A stretch of DNA of 64,000 bases, from positions 62,001-126,000 of the forward strand of contig JAKQJM010000061.1 in NCBI GenBank assembly GCA_029561145.1. Direction: 5' to 3'. Numbering within the stretch: the stretch's first letter is position 1; the number at the start of each line of letters is the position of its first letter. Shown one piece after another: positions 16,843 to 26,433 of this stretch. This DNA comes from Pseudomonadota bacterium. GTDB lineage: Bacteria > Pseudomonadota > Gammaproteobacteria > Xanthomonadales > Rhodanobacteraceae. A program made the translations under genes and the position numbers. The notes under the pieces were generated by a model, which worked only from the letters and a program-made list of their open reading frames with translations, made no database searches and was not told where the DNA came from.

Positions 16843-19149
16843 TCAGAACGAATAACGTGCCGAGATGTAGTAGTTGCGTGGTGCGCCGTAGTACGCGGTC
16901 TGGATGTTGCCGACGCTCGAGAACTCCTGGCCATCGGTCTTGTAGACCTTGTCGTTCAAGTTGCGCACGCCGGCGCGGAACTGCCACTTCGCATCGGGCG
17001 AGTCGTACATGCCGAACAGGCCGAGCAGGGTGTAGCTCGGCTGCATGAGATTGTCGCGATTGTCGACGCTGAGCCAGACATCATCGCGATAGCTGACGTC
17101 ACCACCGACCGTGATCGCGCCGCCACTCGACAGGCCGAAGGTCTGCGCCAGGGCGATGCGCGCGGTCCATTCCGGCGAGAACGGAACATGGTCGTGCAGG
17201 CTGGCCAGTCCAGGACTCAGCTCGACGCGCGGATCGATGAACTTGTCGTACTCCGCGTCGAGCCAGGCGACCTGTGCCGACAAGCGCGTGCCCTGGCCGA
17301 GCAGCATGGCACCCTCGAACTCGAGGCCGTTCATCGACAGTGCGGCGGCGTTGAGCACGGGGAACGTGAAGCTCGGTGTTGCCGAATCGGGATTGACGAT
17401 TTCCGAAACGCGCGCCTGGAAATCCTTGTACTCGCTGTGGAACGCAGCGATGTTGCCTTGCAGTCGATTGTCGGCCGAACGCATCTTGAGGCCCATCTCG
17501 TAGGTCCAGACGAACTCGGGATCGAATTTCGCCTTGGTCACTTCGGCGACGCTGTTCGCACGGCCGTTGAAGCCGCCGGACTTGAAGCCGCGGTTGGCCG
17601 AGACGTAGCCCATGACCTGCTCGTTGAACTGCTTCTGCAACGAGATGGACGGCGTCCATGCGCTCCAGCTTTCGTCACCCGTAAAGGCAAGCGTGCTGTT
17701 GACCAGTCCTGGTGGAATCTGCGGTGTCCAGAAGATCGAGGTGCTGCGGTCGTAGTCCTTGCTCTCGCGTGTCCAGCGCAGCCCGGTTGCCAGCGTCCAG
17801 CTCGGCGCAAACTCCCAGTTCACATGCGCGAATCCGGCATAGCTGGTCGTGCGCAGGTCATCGTCGATCGTGCGCAGGAATCCGATCGGACCGCCAAACA
17901 GGGCGAACAGGTCGTCGGCATAGGCTTCCTGGTGCGACGGCACGGTCTCGCGCAGCCAGTACAGGCCATAGGTCGCCTGCAGGTTGCTGCCATTGTCGTA
18001 CTGCAGCTGGAACTCCTGGCTGGCCTGTTTCTGGTCGAAGGCAACCAGCACGTCACCCAACTCGAACTCGGATGCATCGATGTCGATGAAGGATTTGCTG
18101 TCGAGCCTGCGGTACGCGGTGATGCTCTTCATCAACCACGAGTCCGACAGGTTCCAGTCGGCGTGCAGCGAAACACCCTTGTGGGTCAGGTCCTGGCCCT
18201 GCCCGGGGCCGAACGATGTGCTGGCCTCGAAGTCGTATTCGCCAGCCGGTGCGGGAAGCAGGATGACCGGCACCGCACCGGTAGCCGTGAAATTGGTCTG
18301 GACCAGCGGCGCGGTCGGCTCACCAAGCGTGAGCGCGGTCGACTGCCGCGTGTAGTCGAGCGCGAGGGTGGCGTTGAACGCATCACTCGGATGCCAGGCA
18401 AGTTTTGCGCGCACTGCCTTCGTGTCATCGTCGTTGTATTCCTCGCCAGTCGCCGGATCTTCGACGTAGCCGTCGTGGGTCACGACCGCACCGGCAATGC
18501 TGGCCGACCACTGGTCGTTGAACGCGCCTGACAGATAGAAGCGTCCCTCCGCCCGTCCGTAGTTTCCAACCGTTGCCTCGACCGAACCGGTCGCCGTCTC
18601 GGAGGGATCCTTGGTCACGATCTTGATGGCGCCACCGGTCGAGTTCTTGCCGTACAGCGTGCCCTGCGGACCACGCAGCACTTCGACGTGATCGACGTCG
18701 AACAGGCTGATCAATGCACCCTGGATGCGCGAGTAGTAGATGTCATCGACGTACATGCCGACGCCGGGATCGAAGGTCTGCAGCGCATCCGGCTGGCCGA
18801 TGCCGCGGATGAACACGTTCGCACTCGATGACGAGCCACGTCCCTGCACGATGTTGAGGCCCGGCACGGCACCCTGCAGACCGTCAATATTGCTCGCCTG
18901 CAGATCCTTGAGATCCTCTTCGCCGAACGCGCTGACCGCGACCGGGATCTTCTCGATGTTCTCCGAGCGACGCCGCGCGGTCACCGTGATCGATTCGAGC
19001 GTGTTCGACTCGGCCTCGCCGGGCGACGCCGAATCCTTCGCACCGGCTGCATCGGCGGCATCGGCTGGCTCGCTTTCCGCAGCGACCAGCGTACCGGTCC
19101 ACGCGGCGAACACGGCAGCAATCGCCAGGCCCAGGATTTTGCGCTTCAT
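16843..19149 (-). CDS. TonB-dependent outer membrane receptor
   Basis: 768 residues from the ATG at 19149, chosen for AAGGGGA upstream and a clean signal peptide (MKRKILGLAIAAVFAAW..VAA). The plug domain shows a TonB-box-like ESITVTA, IPVAVSAFGEEDL, a VPGLNI motif and VEVLRGPQGTLYGKNSTGG. A 22-strand barrel follows and ends in the aromatic YYISARYSF, the usual C-terminal signature for outer-membrane assembly. It imports a ligand too large or rare for porins, using TonB energy. It belongs to the iron-complex/oligosaccharide type of receptor, but its neighbours (PHB depolymerase, GntP permease) argue for hydroxybutyrate oligomers or a related breakdown product. Confidence 0.92.
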   Translation of the reverse strand: MKRKILGLAIAAVFAAWTGTLVAAESEPADAADAAGAKDSASPGEAESNTLESITVTARRRSENIEKIPVAVSAFGEEDLKDLQASNIDGLQGAVPGLNIVQGRGSSSSANVFIRGIGQPDALQTFDPGVGMYVDDIYYSRIQGALISLFDVDHVEVLRGPQGTLYGKNSTGGAIKIVTKDPSETATGSVEATVGNYGRAEGRFYLSGAFNDQWSASIAGAVVTHDGYVEDPATGEEYNDDDTKAVRAKLAWHPSDAFNATLALDYTRQSTALTLGEPTAPLVQTNFTATGAVPVILLPAPAGEYDFEASTSFGPGQGQDLTHKGVSLHADWNLSDSWLMKSITAYRRLDSKSFIDIDASEFELGDVLVAFDQKQASQEFQLQYDNGSNLQATYGLYWLRETVPSHQEAYADDLFALFGGPIGFLRTIDDDLRTTSYAGFAHVNWEFAPSWTLATGLRWTRESKDYDRSTSIFWTPQIPPGLVNSTLAFTGDESWSAWTPSISLQKQFNEQVMGYVSANRGFKSGGFNGRANSVAEVTKAKFDPEFVWTYEMGLKMRSADNRLQGNIAAFHSEYKDFQARVSEIVNPDSATPSFTFPVLNAAALSMNGLEFEGAMLLGQGTRLSAQVAWLDAEYDKFIDPRVELSPGLASLHDHVPFSPEWTARIALAQTFGLSSGGAITVGGDVSYRDDVWLSVDNRDNLMQPSYTLLGLFGMYDSPDAKWQFRAGVRNLNDKVYKTDGQEFSSVGNIQTAYYGAPRNYYISARYSF

Positions 19150-19264
19150 GACGTCCCCTTCTTCAGAATGGTGTTGTTGGCAATCGGTGATTCCGGCCAC
19201 GGTCGAGACCATGACCCGGTATCAGGCTGGGCGCAGTCTGCGGCCTCGCGCCGGGCTCGGCACT

Positions 19265-19278
19265 TGTACCTTGGTACA
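19265..19278. promoter_or_regulatory. Palindrome between divergent receptor and permease genes
   Basis: TGTACC-TT-GGTACA is a perfect 6+6 inverted repeat in the 203-base divergent region, 116 bases from the receptor start and 75 bases from the permease start. Its placement suits an operator shared by both transcription units. No regulator gene is adjacent, so the binding protein is unknown. Confidence 0.45.
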
Positions 19279-19352
19279 GTGGGCCGACGACGCAGGGCTG
19301 CGGATACTGCGCGACCAGAGCGTCTCGCACGCCGCTGTCCGGAGCCTCAAGG

Positions 19353-20750
19353 ATGTCCCTGCTGATCGTGCTGGCCGCGCTGGCCTTCCTGATGTTCGTC
19401 GCCTATCGCGGCTACAGCGTGATCCTGTTCGCACCGATCGCAGCCCTGGGCGCGGTCCTGTTGACCGACCCGAGCCTGGTCGCGCCGATGTTCACCGGCC
19501 TCTTCATGGAGAAGATGGTCGGCTTCCTCAAGCTCTATTTCCCGGTGTTCCTGCTCGGCGCCGTATTCGGCAAGCTGATCGAGATCTCCGGTTTCTCGAA
19601 ATCGATCGTTGCGGCGACGATCCGCGTGGTCGGCGCGCGGCGTGCGATTCTTTCGATCGTGCTGGTCTGCGCGCTGTTGACCTATGGCGGCGTGTCGCTG
19701 TTCGTCGTCGTGTTCGCGGTCTACCCGTTCGCCGCCGAACTGTTCCGCCAGAGCGACATCCCGAAGCGCCTGATCCCCGGCACGATCGCGCTCGGTGCAT
19801 TCACGTTCACGATGGATGCCCTGCCCGGCACGCCGCAGATCCAGAACATCATTCCGGCCTCTTTCTTCGGCACCAATGGCTGGGCCGCGCCGATCCTCGG
19901 CACGCTCGGCGGCGCCTTCATCCTGATCGTCGGCATGACCTATCTCGAATCACGTCGCCGATGGGCCGCGAGAAACGGCGAGGGCTATGGCGAAAACCTC
20001 GTCAACGAACCGGTCGCTTTCGCCGGCGACAAGCTCGCCCACCCGTTGATCGCGATCCTGCCGTTGCTGCTGGTCGGCATCGCCAACTTCCTGTTCACGC
20101 GCTGGATTCCCGCGTTCTATGGTGAAACGCAGTCGTTCATCCCGTCGGTGATCGGTGAGCCGGCGCCCATCGTGCAGGAGATATCCAAGGTCGCCGCGAT
20201 CTGGGCCGTCCAGGGCGCGCTGATCGTCGGTATCGTTTGTGTTTGCGTGTTCGCCTGGCGCACTGTCATCGCGCGCTTTGCGGAAGGTACGAAGAACGCG
20301 ATCAGCGGAGCCTTGCTGGCCTCGATGAACACAGCATCGGAATACGGCTTCGGCGCCGTGATTGCCGCATTGCCCGGCTTTCTCGCCGTCGCCACGGCGC
20401 TGAAAGCGATCCCGGACCCACTCGTCAACGAAGCGATTTCGGTCACCGCCCTGGCCGGCATCACCGGATCGGCGTCCGGCGGCATGAGCATCGCGCTCGC
20501 CGCCATGGCGGACAGCTTCATCGCGAATGCGAGTGCTGCCGGCATCCCGATGGAAGTCCTGCATCGCGTCGCGGCGATGGCCTCGGGCGGCATGGACACC
20601 CTGCCGCACAATGGCGCCGTGATCACCTTGCTTGCGGTCACCGGCCTCAGTCACCGGCAGAGCTATCGCGATATCTTTGCGATTACCCTGATCAAGACGG
20701 CATCCGTCTTCGTCATCATCGGGCTGTTTTATCTGACTGGCTGGATTTGA
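19353..20750 (+). CDS. GntP-family permease, probable 3-hydroxybutyrate transporter
   Basis: 465 residues and about 12 membrane spans. The start is the ATG at 19353 with GGAG eight bases upstream. Conserved phrases include AYRGYSVILFAPIAALGAVLLTD, VFLLGAVFGKLIEISG, MDALPGTPQIQN and ASGGMDTLPHNGAV. These fit the GntP branch often annotated as D-beta-hydroxybutyrate permease rather than the gluconate branch. It would carry a small hydroxy acid across the inner membrane. It is divergent from the receptor/depolymerase pair, with a palindrome between them, which supports a shared uptake role. Substrate assignment is by family resemblance and context; a gluconate or other hydroxy acid carrier is the alternative. 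Confidence 0.8.
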   Translation: MSLLIVLAALAFLMFVAYRGYSVILFAPIAALGAVLLTDPSLVAPMFTGLFMEKMVGFLKLYFPVFLLGAVFGKLIEISGFSKSIVAATIRVVGARRAILSIVLVCALLTYGGVSLFVVVFAVYPFAAELFRQSDIPKRLIPGTIALGAFTFTMDALPGTPQIQNIIPASFFGTNGWAAPILGTLGGAFILIVGMTYLESRRRWAARNGEGYGENLVNEPVAFAGDKLAHPLIAILPLLLVGIANFLFTRWIPAFYGETQSFIPSVIGEPAPIVQEISKVAAIWAVQGALIVGIVCVCVFAWRTVIARFAEGTKNAISGALLASMNTASEYGFGAVIAALPGFLAVATALKAIPDPLVNEAISVTALAGITGSASGGMSIALAAMADSFIANASAAGIPMEVLHRVAAMASGGMDTLPHNGAVITLLAVTGLSHRQSYRDIFAITLIKTASVFVIIGLFYLTGWI

Positions 20751-20786
20751 GCCGCGGGCCGTGATCCCGGGCGGCGCACGACATCG

Positions 20787-22151
20787 TCAACCGGGATTGC
20801 CTGCCGCGCGCGATTGATTGCTGAAACGATAGCGATTCTTGCCGGCCCGCTTGGCCTCGTACATCGCGACGTCGCTGGCCTTCATCAATTGCGACGTCGT
20901 CCCGGCATCCTCGGGAAACAGGGCGATGCCGAATGATGCGCTGAAACCCACCGCATTCCCGTCGATGCTGGTCGGCTGACTGAACGCGCTGACCAGGTCG
21001 TCGCCCAGGCTGACTAGAGCATCCCGCAGCGCAAGGCTTCTTCCTGCGGCGACCCTGACCAGCAGGATGAACTCGTCGCCGCCGAGCCTTGCTGGAATCG
21101 CCTCGATGTCCTTGTGCGCATCGACCACCTGGCAGAAGCGCTCGGCGAACCGGCAAAGCAGCTTGTCGCCGGCATCATGACCGAGCGAATCGTTGACCGG
21201 CTTGAAATCGTCGATATCGGCAAGGACCAGTGCAAACTGGCGATCGGCCGCCTGGCTCGCATAGTCCTCGACGCTTTCGCGGAAAGCGCGACGATTGGCC
21301 AGCCCGGTCAGCGCGTCGGTGTTGGCGATGCGCCGGATATCGCGATCGCGGCGGGCGATACCTTCGGTCATGCGTTCGAACGCCTGCACCAGCTCACCGA
21401 TCTCGTCACCACTGTCGCGACCCGGCAGGTTCGGGATCAGGTTGCCGGCCTCGATCTCTCGGGCAGCACCAGCCAGTCGACGGATAGGCCGGATCAGGAT
21501 GCGCTGCATGATGACGCTGATGAAGATGCCGACAGCCAGGGCGAGTCCGAGCAATCCGAGTACGCCGAAGAAATATCGCCTGCCGATGTCGGTCAGGCGA
21601 TCGCCGAGCTGTCGATTGGCCTCGTCCTCATAGCGTCGTGCCGATTCAAGGGAATAGCCGATGCGCACTCCACCGAGGCGCTGGTCGCCGATCCGGATCG
21701 GCGCGGCCACATCGATCACGTCGCCCTCGCGCTGCATCAGGAATTGGTCGGCAGCAATGATCCTTGCCGCCAGCGCATCCGACATGACCTGTCCGTAACC
21801 GGCGATCGCATCGGTACCATCATGGATGGTCGCCCCGGTCGTGTCGTACACGGTCACGTACTTCACATCGGGCTGCACGAGCACGTCGCGGACGACGCGC
21901 CCGATGATTTCGAGATCGAAATTGTAGAGCGGGTTGACGAGCGCTTCGGCCGTGTTCGTGCCGACTGACTGTGCCTGCTCGCGCAGGCGATCGAGCACGA
22001 GATGCTGGATCGACTCGCGACTGAGATCCAGCACCTGGTTGCGCAACGCCCATTGTCGCTGCAGCAGCAGGCCGAGCGCGGTCGCGGAAACGACCAGCGC
22101 AACAGCGACGAGGACAATGAATCTTGCCTGCAGGCCGAAGCGGCGCATCAT
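20787..22151 (-). CDS. HAMP-GGDEF diguanylate cyclase with periplasmic sensor
   Basis: 454 residues. An N-terminal span is followed by a periplasmic sensor region (about residues 30-190), a second span (GLLGLALAVGIFIS) and a HAMP domain (RRLAGAAREIEAGNLIPNLP). The GGDEF domain has the intact active-site motif RLGGDEF. Five residues upstream of GGDEF there is no RxxD, so the usual c-di-GMP inhibitory site is absent. It should make c-di-GMP from GTP on receipt of a periplasmic signal. Its start overlaps the stop of the upstream PhnD-like binding protein gene by four bases (ATGA), implying translational coupling and a two-component sensing unit. Confidence 0.92.
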   Translation of the reverse strand: MMRRFGLQARFIVLVAVALVVSATALGLLLQRQWALRNQVLDLSRESIQHLVLDRLREQAQSVGTNTAEALVNPLYNFDLEIIGRVVRDVLVQPDVKYVTVYDTTGATIHDGTDAIAGYGQVMSDALAARIIAADQFLMQREGDVIDVAAPIRIGDQRLGGVRIGYSLESARRYEDEANRQLGDRLTDIGRRYFFGVLGLLGLALAVGIFISVIMQRILIRPIRRLAGAAREIEAGNLIPNLPGRDSGDEIGELVQAFERMTEGIARRDRDIRRIANTDALTGLANRRAFRESVEDYASQAADRQFALVLADIDDFKPVNDSLGHDAGDKLLCRFAERFCQVVDAHKDIEAIPARLGGDEFILLVRVAAGRSLALRDALVSLGDDLVSAFSQPTSIDGNAVGFSASFGIALFPEDAGTTSQLMKASDVAMYEAKRAGKNRYRFSNQSRAAGNPG

Positions 22152-23083
22152 TCGATCTCCGCGCCGACATGGGCAACGCCCGCACGCAGGCGTTCGAGAT
22201 CGCGACGATCGCGCTCGTCCAGATCGAAAAAGCGCAAGGATTGATGGAAACGATCCAGAATCGCGCCCGCAGCGGGATCATCCGCCATCGCCAGCAGCAC
22301 TTCGCGCAGGCGTGCACGTACCTTGGGGGCAAGGCCTTCGCGGACGATCTCGACGCCACGCGGCACGTCGCCGCTTTCGCGCAGGATCACGAGATCGCTC
22401 TTGAAGAACTCGGGGACATGCTGCGGGTTGGACCAGTCCAGGTTGCTGACGACGCCGACATCGACCACGCGCTTGTGCACCCAGGTGGCGATATTGCGCT
22501 CGGTGCGCGCGAACACGTAGCCGACCGAATCAGGCACCGGCGGATCCGACGGCGAACCGAGAATCTCCATCCGCATGCCGCGCTCAAGCAGTTCCATCGC
22601 GGGGATGTAGTACGCACTGGTCGATGTGCGGTTCTGGAACGCGATGCGATGGCCGCGCAATTCGTCGATCGATTTGACCGCACCGTCGCGGCGGGCGAAA
22701 TAGATCGTGTGATAGCGGCGGATACCGTTTCGCTCGGACAACACGAGCGTCTCTGCCCCGGCCCGGCGTTGCAGCAGCACGGCACCTGCGCCGGTTTCGG
22801 ATACCCAGTCCACGCGTCCGCGACGCAGGTAACTGGTCATCTGCACCGGGTCGCGCGCCATCAGGATGCGACCTTCATGGATACCGACGTCACCCATGCG
22901 CTCGACCACATAGTCGAGCAGGGCCTTCATCGGTTCGTACTGTGACTTGGGATCGTCGCTGACCCGCCCGAGCACGAGCAGGCCGGCCGATTCGCTCGCG
23001 CGCGCCGTGCCGATCCATGCCATGCCGACGAAGAGACCGGCAAACAGGACGAACAAGCTCCCCCGTGATCGAAACACCTGCAT
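22148..23083 (-). CDS. PhnD-like periplasmic substrate-binding protein
   Basis: 311 residues from the ATG at 23083, preceded by GGAAGGAT. A Sec signal peptide ends near TARASES. The fold type is that of phosphate/phosphonate (PhnD/SsuA-like) binding proteins: GRVSDDPKSQYEPMKALLDY at the N-terminus, then VDWVSETGAGAVLL, DELRGHRIAFQNRTSTSAYYIPA and VDVGVVSNLDW. No ABC permease or ATPase is nearby. Instead the stop overlaps the start of a GGDEF cyclase. The likely role is to bind a small ligand (possibly an oxyanion) and modulate the cyclase's periplasmic domain. Confidence 0.85.
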   Translation of the reverse strand: MQVFRSRGSLFVLFAGLFVGMAWIGTARASESAGLLVLGRVSDDPKSQYEPMKALLDYVVERMGDVGIHEGRILMARDPVQMTSYLRRGRVDWVSETGAGAVLLQRRAGAETLVLSERNGIRRYHTIYFARRDGAVKSIDELRGHRIAFQNRTSTSAYYIPAMELLERGMRMEILGSPSDPPVPDSVGYVFARTERNIATWVHKRVVDVGVVSNLDWSNPQHVPEFFKSDLVILRESGDVPRGVEIVREGLAPKVRARLREVLLAMADDPAAGAILDRFHQSLRFFDLDERDRRDLERLRAGVAHVGAEIE

Positions 23084-23567
23084 ATCCTTCCGATGTTCGT
23101 GACAGCCTAGCCGAATCGGCATACTCGCGACACCACGCCCGGCGATTGCAGTCGTCGCCCTGGTACTGGCCGCATGAGGTATGGGACACGCGGCGCCATG
23201 CTGGCACCGACATCGCGCAGGCAATCCCTAGCAAACTTCATGCCGCCCCGTCGCCGAGACCGAAAGTCCGCGACGCCTGCACGGGGCCCGCCCGGCGTCA
23301 GGAATGCGTCGGAAAACCTGCAATGCAAAGATGAGGGTGAGCACGTTCACCCGGATGCTCGTGCCGGGTCACGCTGGGAAACCCGAAATCGCCGGAACGC
23401 GCTTTCTCGATGATTCGGCCCTGGCCAAGGTCAAGAACCACATCGGCAGCGGTGATCAAGCCTGCGATTTGAAATGCGGCGTCCCGCTGCGCGAACTGGC
23501 AGGCGCCTGGAAAATCGGCGCGGAGAACCGCTTGTCGCTCCAATCGCCACAACGATCGGGGCAAACA
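23084..23567. other. Intergenic region without a supported gene
   Basis: About 480 bases between the PhnD-like gene and the pnp terminator. Short open frames exist on both strands, but none has a ribosome-binding site or a recognisable product. It should contain the leftward promoter of the PhnD-GGDEF operon; I found no clear consensus hexamers. Confidence 0.4.
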
Positions 23568-23591
23568 AAAAGCGGGCCGAAGCCCGCTTTT
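23568..23591 (-). terminator. Rho-independent terminator of pnp
   Basis: On the minus strand, AAAAGCGGGC-TTCG-GCCCGCTTTT, a 10-bp stem with a UUCG tetraloop and a T-rich 3' arm, 22 bases after the pnp stop codon. It closes the long leftward housekeeping block. Confidence 0.9.
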
Positions 23592-23613
23592 CCTGTTCAC
23601 CTGTCGCGAAGAA

Positions 23614-25719
23614 TCAGGGCGTGACGCCCTCGCCTTCCTCGACGGCCTTCATCGACAGGCGGATGCGACCCTGCTTGTCGACTTCGAGCACCTTGACCTT
23701 GACGATATCGCCTTCCTTGAGCTTGTCGGAAACCTTTTCGACGCGTTCGTTGGAAATCTGCGAGACGTGGACGAGGCCGTCCTTGCCCGGCAGGATGGTG
23801 ACGAATGCACCGAAGTCCATGAGCTTGGCGACCTTGCCTTCATAGATCCGGCCCGGCTCGACGTCGGAAACGATCATTTCGATGCGCTTCTTGGCCTCGT
23901 CAGCCGCCGCACGATTGACCGAAGCGATGACGATGGTGCCGTCATCGGTGATGTCGATCGTGGTGCCGGTTTCCTCGGTGATCGAACGGATCACCGAACC
24001 GCCCTTGCCGATCACTTCGCGGATCTTGTCGGGGTGGATGCGCATCGTCAGCAAGCGCGGCGCGAACTCGCTCATCTCGGTGCGCGCGGCGCCGAGCGCC
24101 TTGTTCATCTCGCCGAGGATGTGCAGGCGACCCTGCTTGGCCTGGGCCAGCGCGACCTTCATGATCTCTTCGGTGATGCCGTCGATCTTGATGTCCATCT
24201 GCAGCGCGCTGATGCCATCGGCACTGCCGGCCACCTTGAAATCCATGTCGCCGAGGTGATCCTCGTCGCCGAGGATGTCGGAGAGCACGACGAAATCGTT
24301 GCCTTCCTTGACCAGGCCCATGGCGATACCGGCAACCGGCGATTTCAGCGGCACGCCGGCATCCATCATCGCGAGCGACGATCCGCAGACCGAGGCCATC
24401 GAAGAGGAACCGTTCGATTCCGTGATCTCGGAGACCACACGCAGCACGTACGGGAAATCCTCGATCGAGGGCTTCACGGCGAGTACGCCGCGCTTGGCCA
24501 GACGGCCATGTCCGATCTCGCGGCGCTTCGGGCCCATCATGCGGCCCGCTTCACCGACCGAGTACGGAGGGAAGTTGTAGTGGAAAAGGAACGGATCCTT
24601 CGATTCGCCTTCGACGGCGTCGATGATCTGCGCATCGCGGCCGGTACCGAGGGTGACCGTGACCAGGGCCTGCGTCTCTCCGCGCGTGAACAAGGCGGAA
24701 CCATGCGTGCGTGGCAGCACGCCGGTGCGGATCGTGATCGCGCGAACATCATCAAGCTTGCGGCCATCGATGCGCTTCTTTGTGGCAAGCACCGACGCGC
24801 GCAGCGTGGTGTACTCAAGTTCGGAGAATTCCTTGGCGAGGTCGGCAGCTGCCCAGCCGTTCGCTTCGGCATCGGCCTTGAGCCCGGCGACGACGTCCTT
24901 CTTCAATGCACTGATCGCGTCGCGGCGCTCGATCTTGTCGACCACGGCGTAGGCTGCGGTCAGGCGATCGCCAACGGCATTCCTGATCGCATCGACGATG
25001 CCCTGGTTGCGCTCCGGTGCCGTCCACGAGAACGACTTCTTGCCGACTTCGGCGACGAACTCATTGATCGCCTGGATCGCCTGCTTGGCGGCGTTGTGGC
25101 CGAACACGACTGCACCGAGCATGACGTCTTCGCTCAGCAACTTGGCTTCCGACTCGACCATCAGCACGGCATTCGCGGTGCCCGCGACGACGAGCTCGAG
25201 CTCCGAGGTCTTCAGCTCGGTTGCCGACGGCATCAGGATGTAGTTGCCGTTGGCATAGCCGACCTTGGCGGCGCCGATCGGGCCGTTGAACGGCAGGCCG
25301 GACAGCGCCAGCGCGGCGGAAGCGCCGAGCAGGGCCGGGATGTCGCCATCGATCTCGGGGTTCATCGACATGACGGTGGCGATGATCTGCACTTCGTTGC
25401 GGAAGAACTCGGGGAACAGCGGGCGGATTGGACGATCGATCAGGCGCGAGGTCAGGGTTTCCTTCTCGGTCTGGCGTCCTTCGCGCTTGAAGAATCCGCC
25501 CGGAATGCGACCGCCGGCGTAGAACTTCTCCTGGTAGTCGACGGTGAGGGGGAAGAAATCCTGCCCCTCGCGCGCCGACTTGGCACCGACTGCGGTGACC
25601 AGCACTACCGTATCGCCGATCTTGACGACCACGGCACCGCTGGCCTGGCGAGCGATTTCGCCCGTCTCCAGTGTGACCTGATGATTGCCGTACTGGAATG
25701 TCTTGGTTACTTTCGCCAC
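23614..25719 (-). CDS. pnp: Polynucleotide phosphorylase
   Basis: 701 residues starting at a GTG (25719) with GGGA seven bases upstream. Two RNase PH domains flank an all-alpha linker. A KH domain follows ([20 protein letters not shown]), then an S1 domain ([28 protein letters not shown]). The enzyme degrades RNA 3'-5' by phosphorolysis and is part of the RNA degradosome. It lies downstream of rpsO, as in most gammaproteobacteria. The 275-base leader between them holds two palindromic repeats that might be structured RNA and relevant to autoregulation. Confidence 0.98.
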   Translation of the reverse strand: MAKVTKTFQYGNHQVTLETGEIARQASGAVVVKIGDTVVLVTAVGAKSAREGQDFFPLTVDYQEKFYAGGRIPGGFFKREGRQTEKETLTSRLIDRPIRPLFPEFFRNEVQIIATVMSMNPEIDGDIPALLGASAALALSGLPFNGPIGAAKVGYANGNYILMPSATELKTSELELVVAGTANAVLMVESEAKLLSEDVMLGAVVFGHNAAKQAIQAINEFVAEVGKKSFSWTAPERNQGIVDAIRNAVGDRLTAAYAVVDKIERRDAISALKKDVVAGLKADAEANGWAAADLAKEFSELEYTTLRASVLATKKRIDGRKLDDVRAITIRTGVLPRTHGSALFTRGETQALVTVTLGTGRDAQIIDAVEGESKDPFLFHYNFPPYSVGEAGRMMGPKRREIGHGRLAKRGVLAVKPSIEDFPYVLRVVSEITESNGSSSMASVCGSSLAMMDAGVPLKSPVAGIAMGLVKEGNDFVVLSDILGDEDHLGDMDFKVAGSADGISALQMDIKIDGITEEIMKVALAQAKQGRLHILGEMNKALGAARTEMSEFAPRLLTMRIHPDKIREVIGKGGSVIRSITEETGTTIDITDDGTIVIASVNRAAADEAKKRIEMIVSDVEPGRIYEGKVAKLMDFGAFVTILPGKDGLVHVSQISNERVEKVSDKLKEGDIVKVKVLEVDKQGRIRLSMKAVEEGEGVTP

Positions 25720-25859
25720 GTTTTTGTCCCGGTTCGTTGACGCAAGGGCGCTCCCTCTGGAACGCCGTCGCTTCTTCTTAAGAGTGCGGCCAAGGATGGT
25801 CGCTGTTGATCTCTCGTCCCGCGTTGATCTTCACGCTCGCACTGTTGCTTGCTTGCGCT

Positions 25860-25885
25860 GCGTTCAAGGATGAACGCACACGTAC
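25860..25885. repeat. Palindromic repeat, copy A, in the rpsO-pnp gap
   Basis: The hairpin GCGTTCA-AGGA-TGAACGC is followed by a CACACGTAC-like tail. It matches copy B at 25955-25980 at 23 of 26 positions. Confidence 0.6.
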
Positions 25886-25954
25886 CGCAATGGATGGTCG
25901 CCCTGCTGTGTCATGCCGCGTCGAGCAAGACCCCGCGAGAATGAAATTCGTGCA

Positions 25955-25980
25955 GCGTTCATGCATGAACGCGCACGTAC
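25955..25980. repeat. Palindromic repeat, copy B, in the rpsO-pnp gap
   Basis: The hairpin GCGTTCA-TGCA-TGAACGC is followed by GCACGTAC. The stem is identical to copy A; the changes are in the loop (two) and one base of the tail. It lies 14 bases after the rpsO stop on the transcribed minus strand, so it may protect or terminate the rpsO mRNA. Confidence 0.6.
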
Positions 25981-25994
25981 ATCGAACGCAAGAG

Positions 25995-26264
25995 TTACCT
26001 GCGCAGGCCGAGACGTTCGATGAGCGTCTTGTAGCGGTCGTTGTCCTTGCTCTTGAGGTAGTTGAGCAGGCGACGACGCTGGTTGACCATCTTGAGCAGG
26101 CCGCGACGCGAATGATGATCCTTGTCGTGATCGGCGAAGTGCTTGGAAAGATGTTCGATGCGGGCCGAGAGCAATGCGACCTGGACTTCCGGTGAACCGG
26201 TATCGTTGGCAACACGGCCGTAATCGGCGATGATCTTGCTGGTTGTTTCGACGTTGAGCGACAT
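25995..26264 (-). CDS. rpsO: Ribosomal protein uS15
   Basis: 89 residues from the ATG at 26264 (AAGGG upstream), the exact family length. It begins [17 protein letters not shown] and contains [34 protein letters not shown] and the basic end [13 protein letters not shown]. It binds 16S rRNA early in 30S assembly. A sigma-70-like promoter at 26367-26396 gives it independent expression, and pnp follows. Confidence 0.98.
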   Translation of the reverse strand: MSLNVETTSKIIADYGRVANDTGSPEVQVALLSARIEHLSKHFADHDKDHHSRRGLLKMVNQRRRLLNYLKSKDNDRYKTLIERLGLRR

Positions 26265-26366
26265 GATGAAAACCCTTATGGAACGAGGGCGAGGCTTCGG
26301 AACGGCCACCAGCCGGTGACAGTTGCCAACGCCCCGCGTTGAAGTTTTTGGCCGGGAAAGCTACCT

Positions 26367-26396
26367 ATTTTAGCTGGCAAAGGTGCATTGCAACAA
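26367..26396 (-). promoter_or_regulatory. Probable rpsO promoter
   Basis: On the minus strand, TTGTTG (26396-26391), an 18-base spacer, then TAAAAT (26372-26367), about 100 bases before the rpsO start. The region is AT-rich compared with its surroundings. The resulting leader could carry S15 autoregulatory structure, although no known fold was confirmed. Confidence 0.55.
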
Positions 26397-26433
26397 GTTG
26401 TCTGGGCGATGCCGATGCGCCGGATCGCCGCGA

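Noticed and set aside
23304-23624. Short open frame of 106 codons between the PhnD-like gene and pnp
   Set aside because: No ribosome-binding site, no family resemblance, and it runs through the pnp terminator hairpin.
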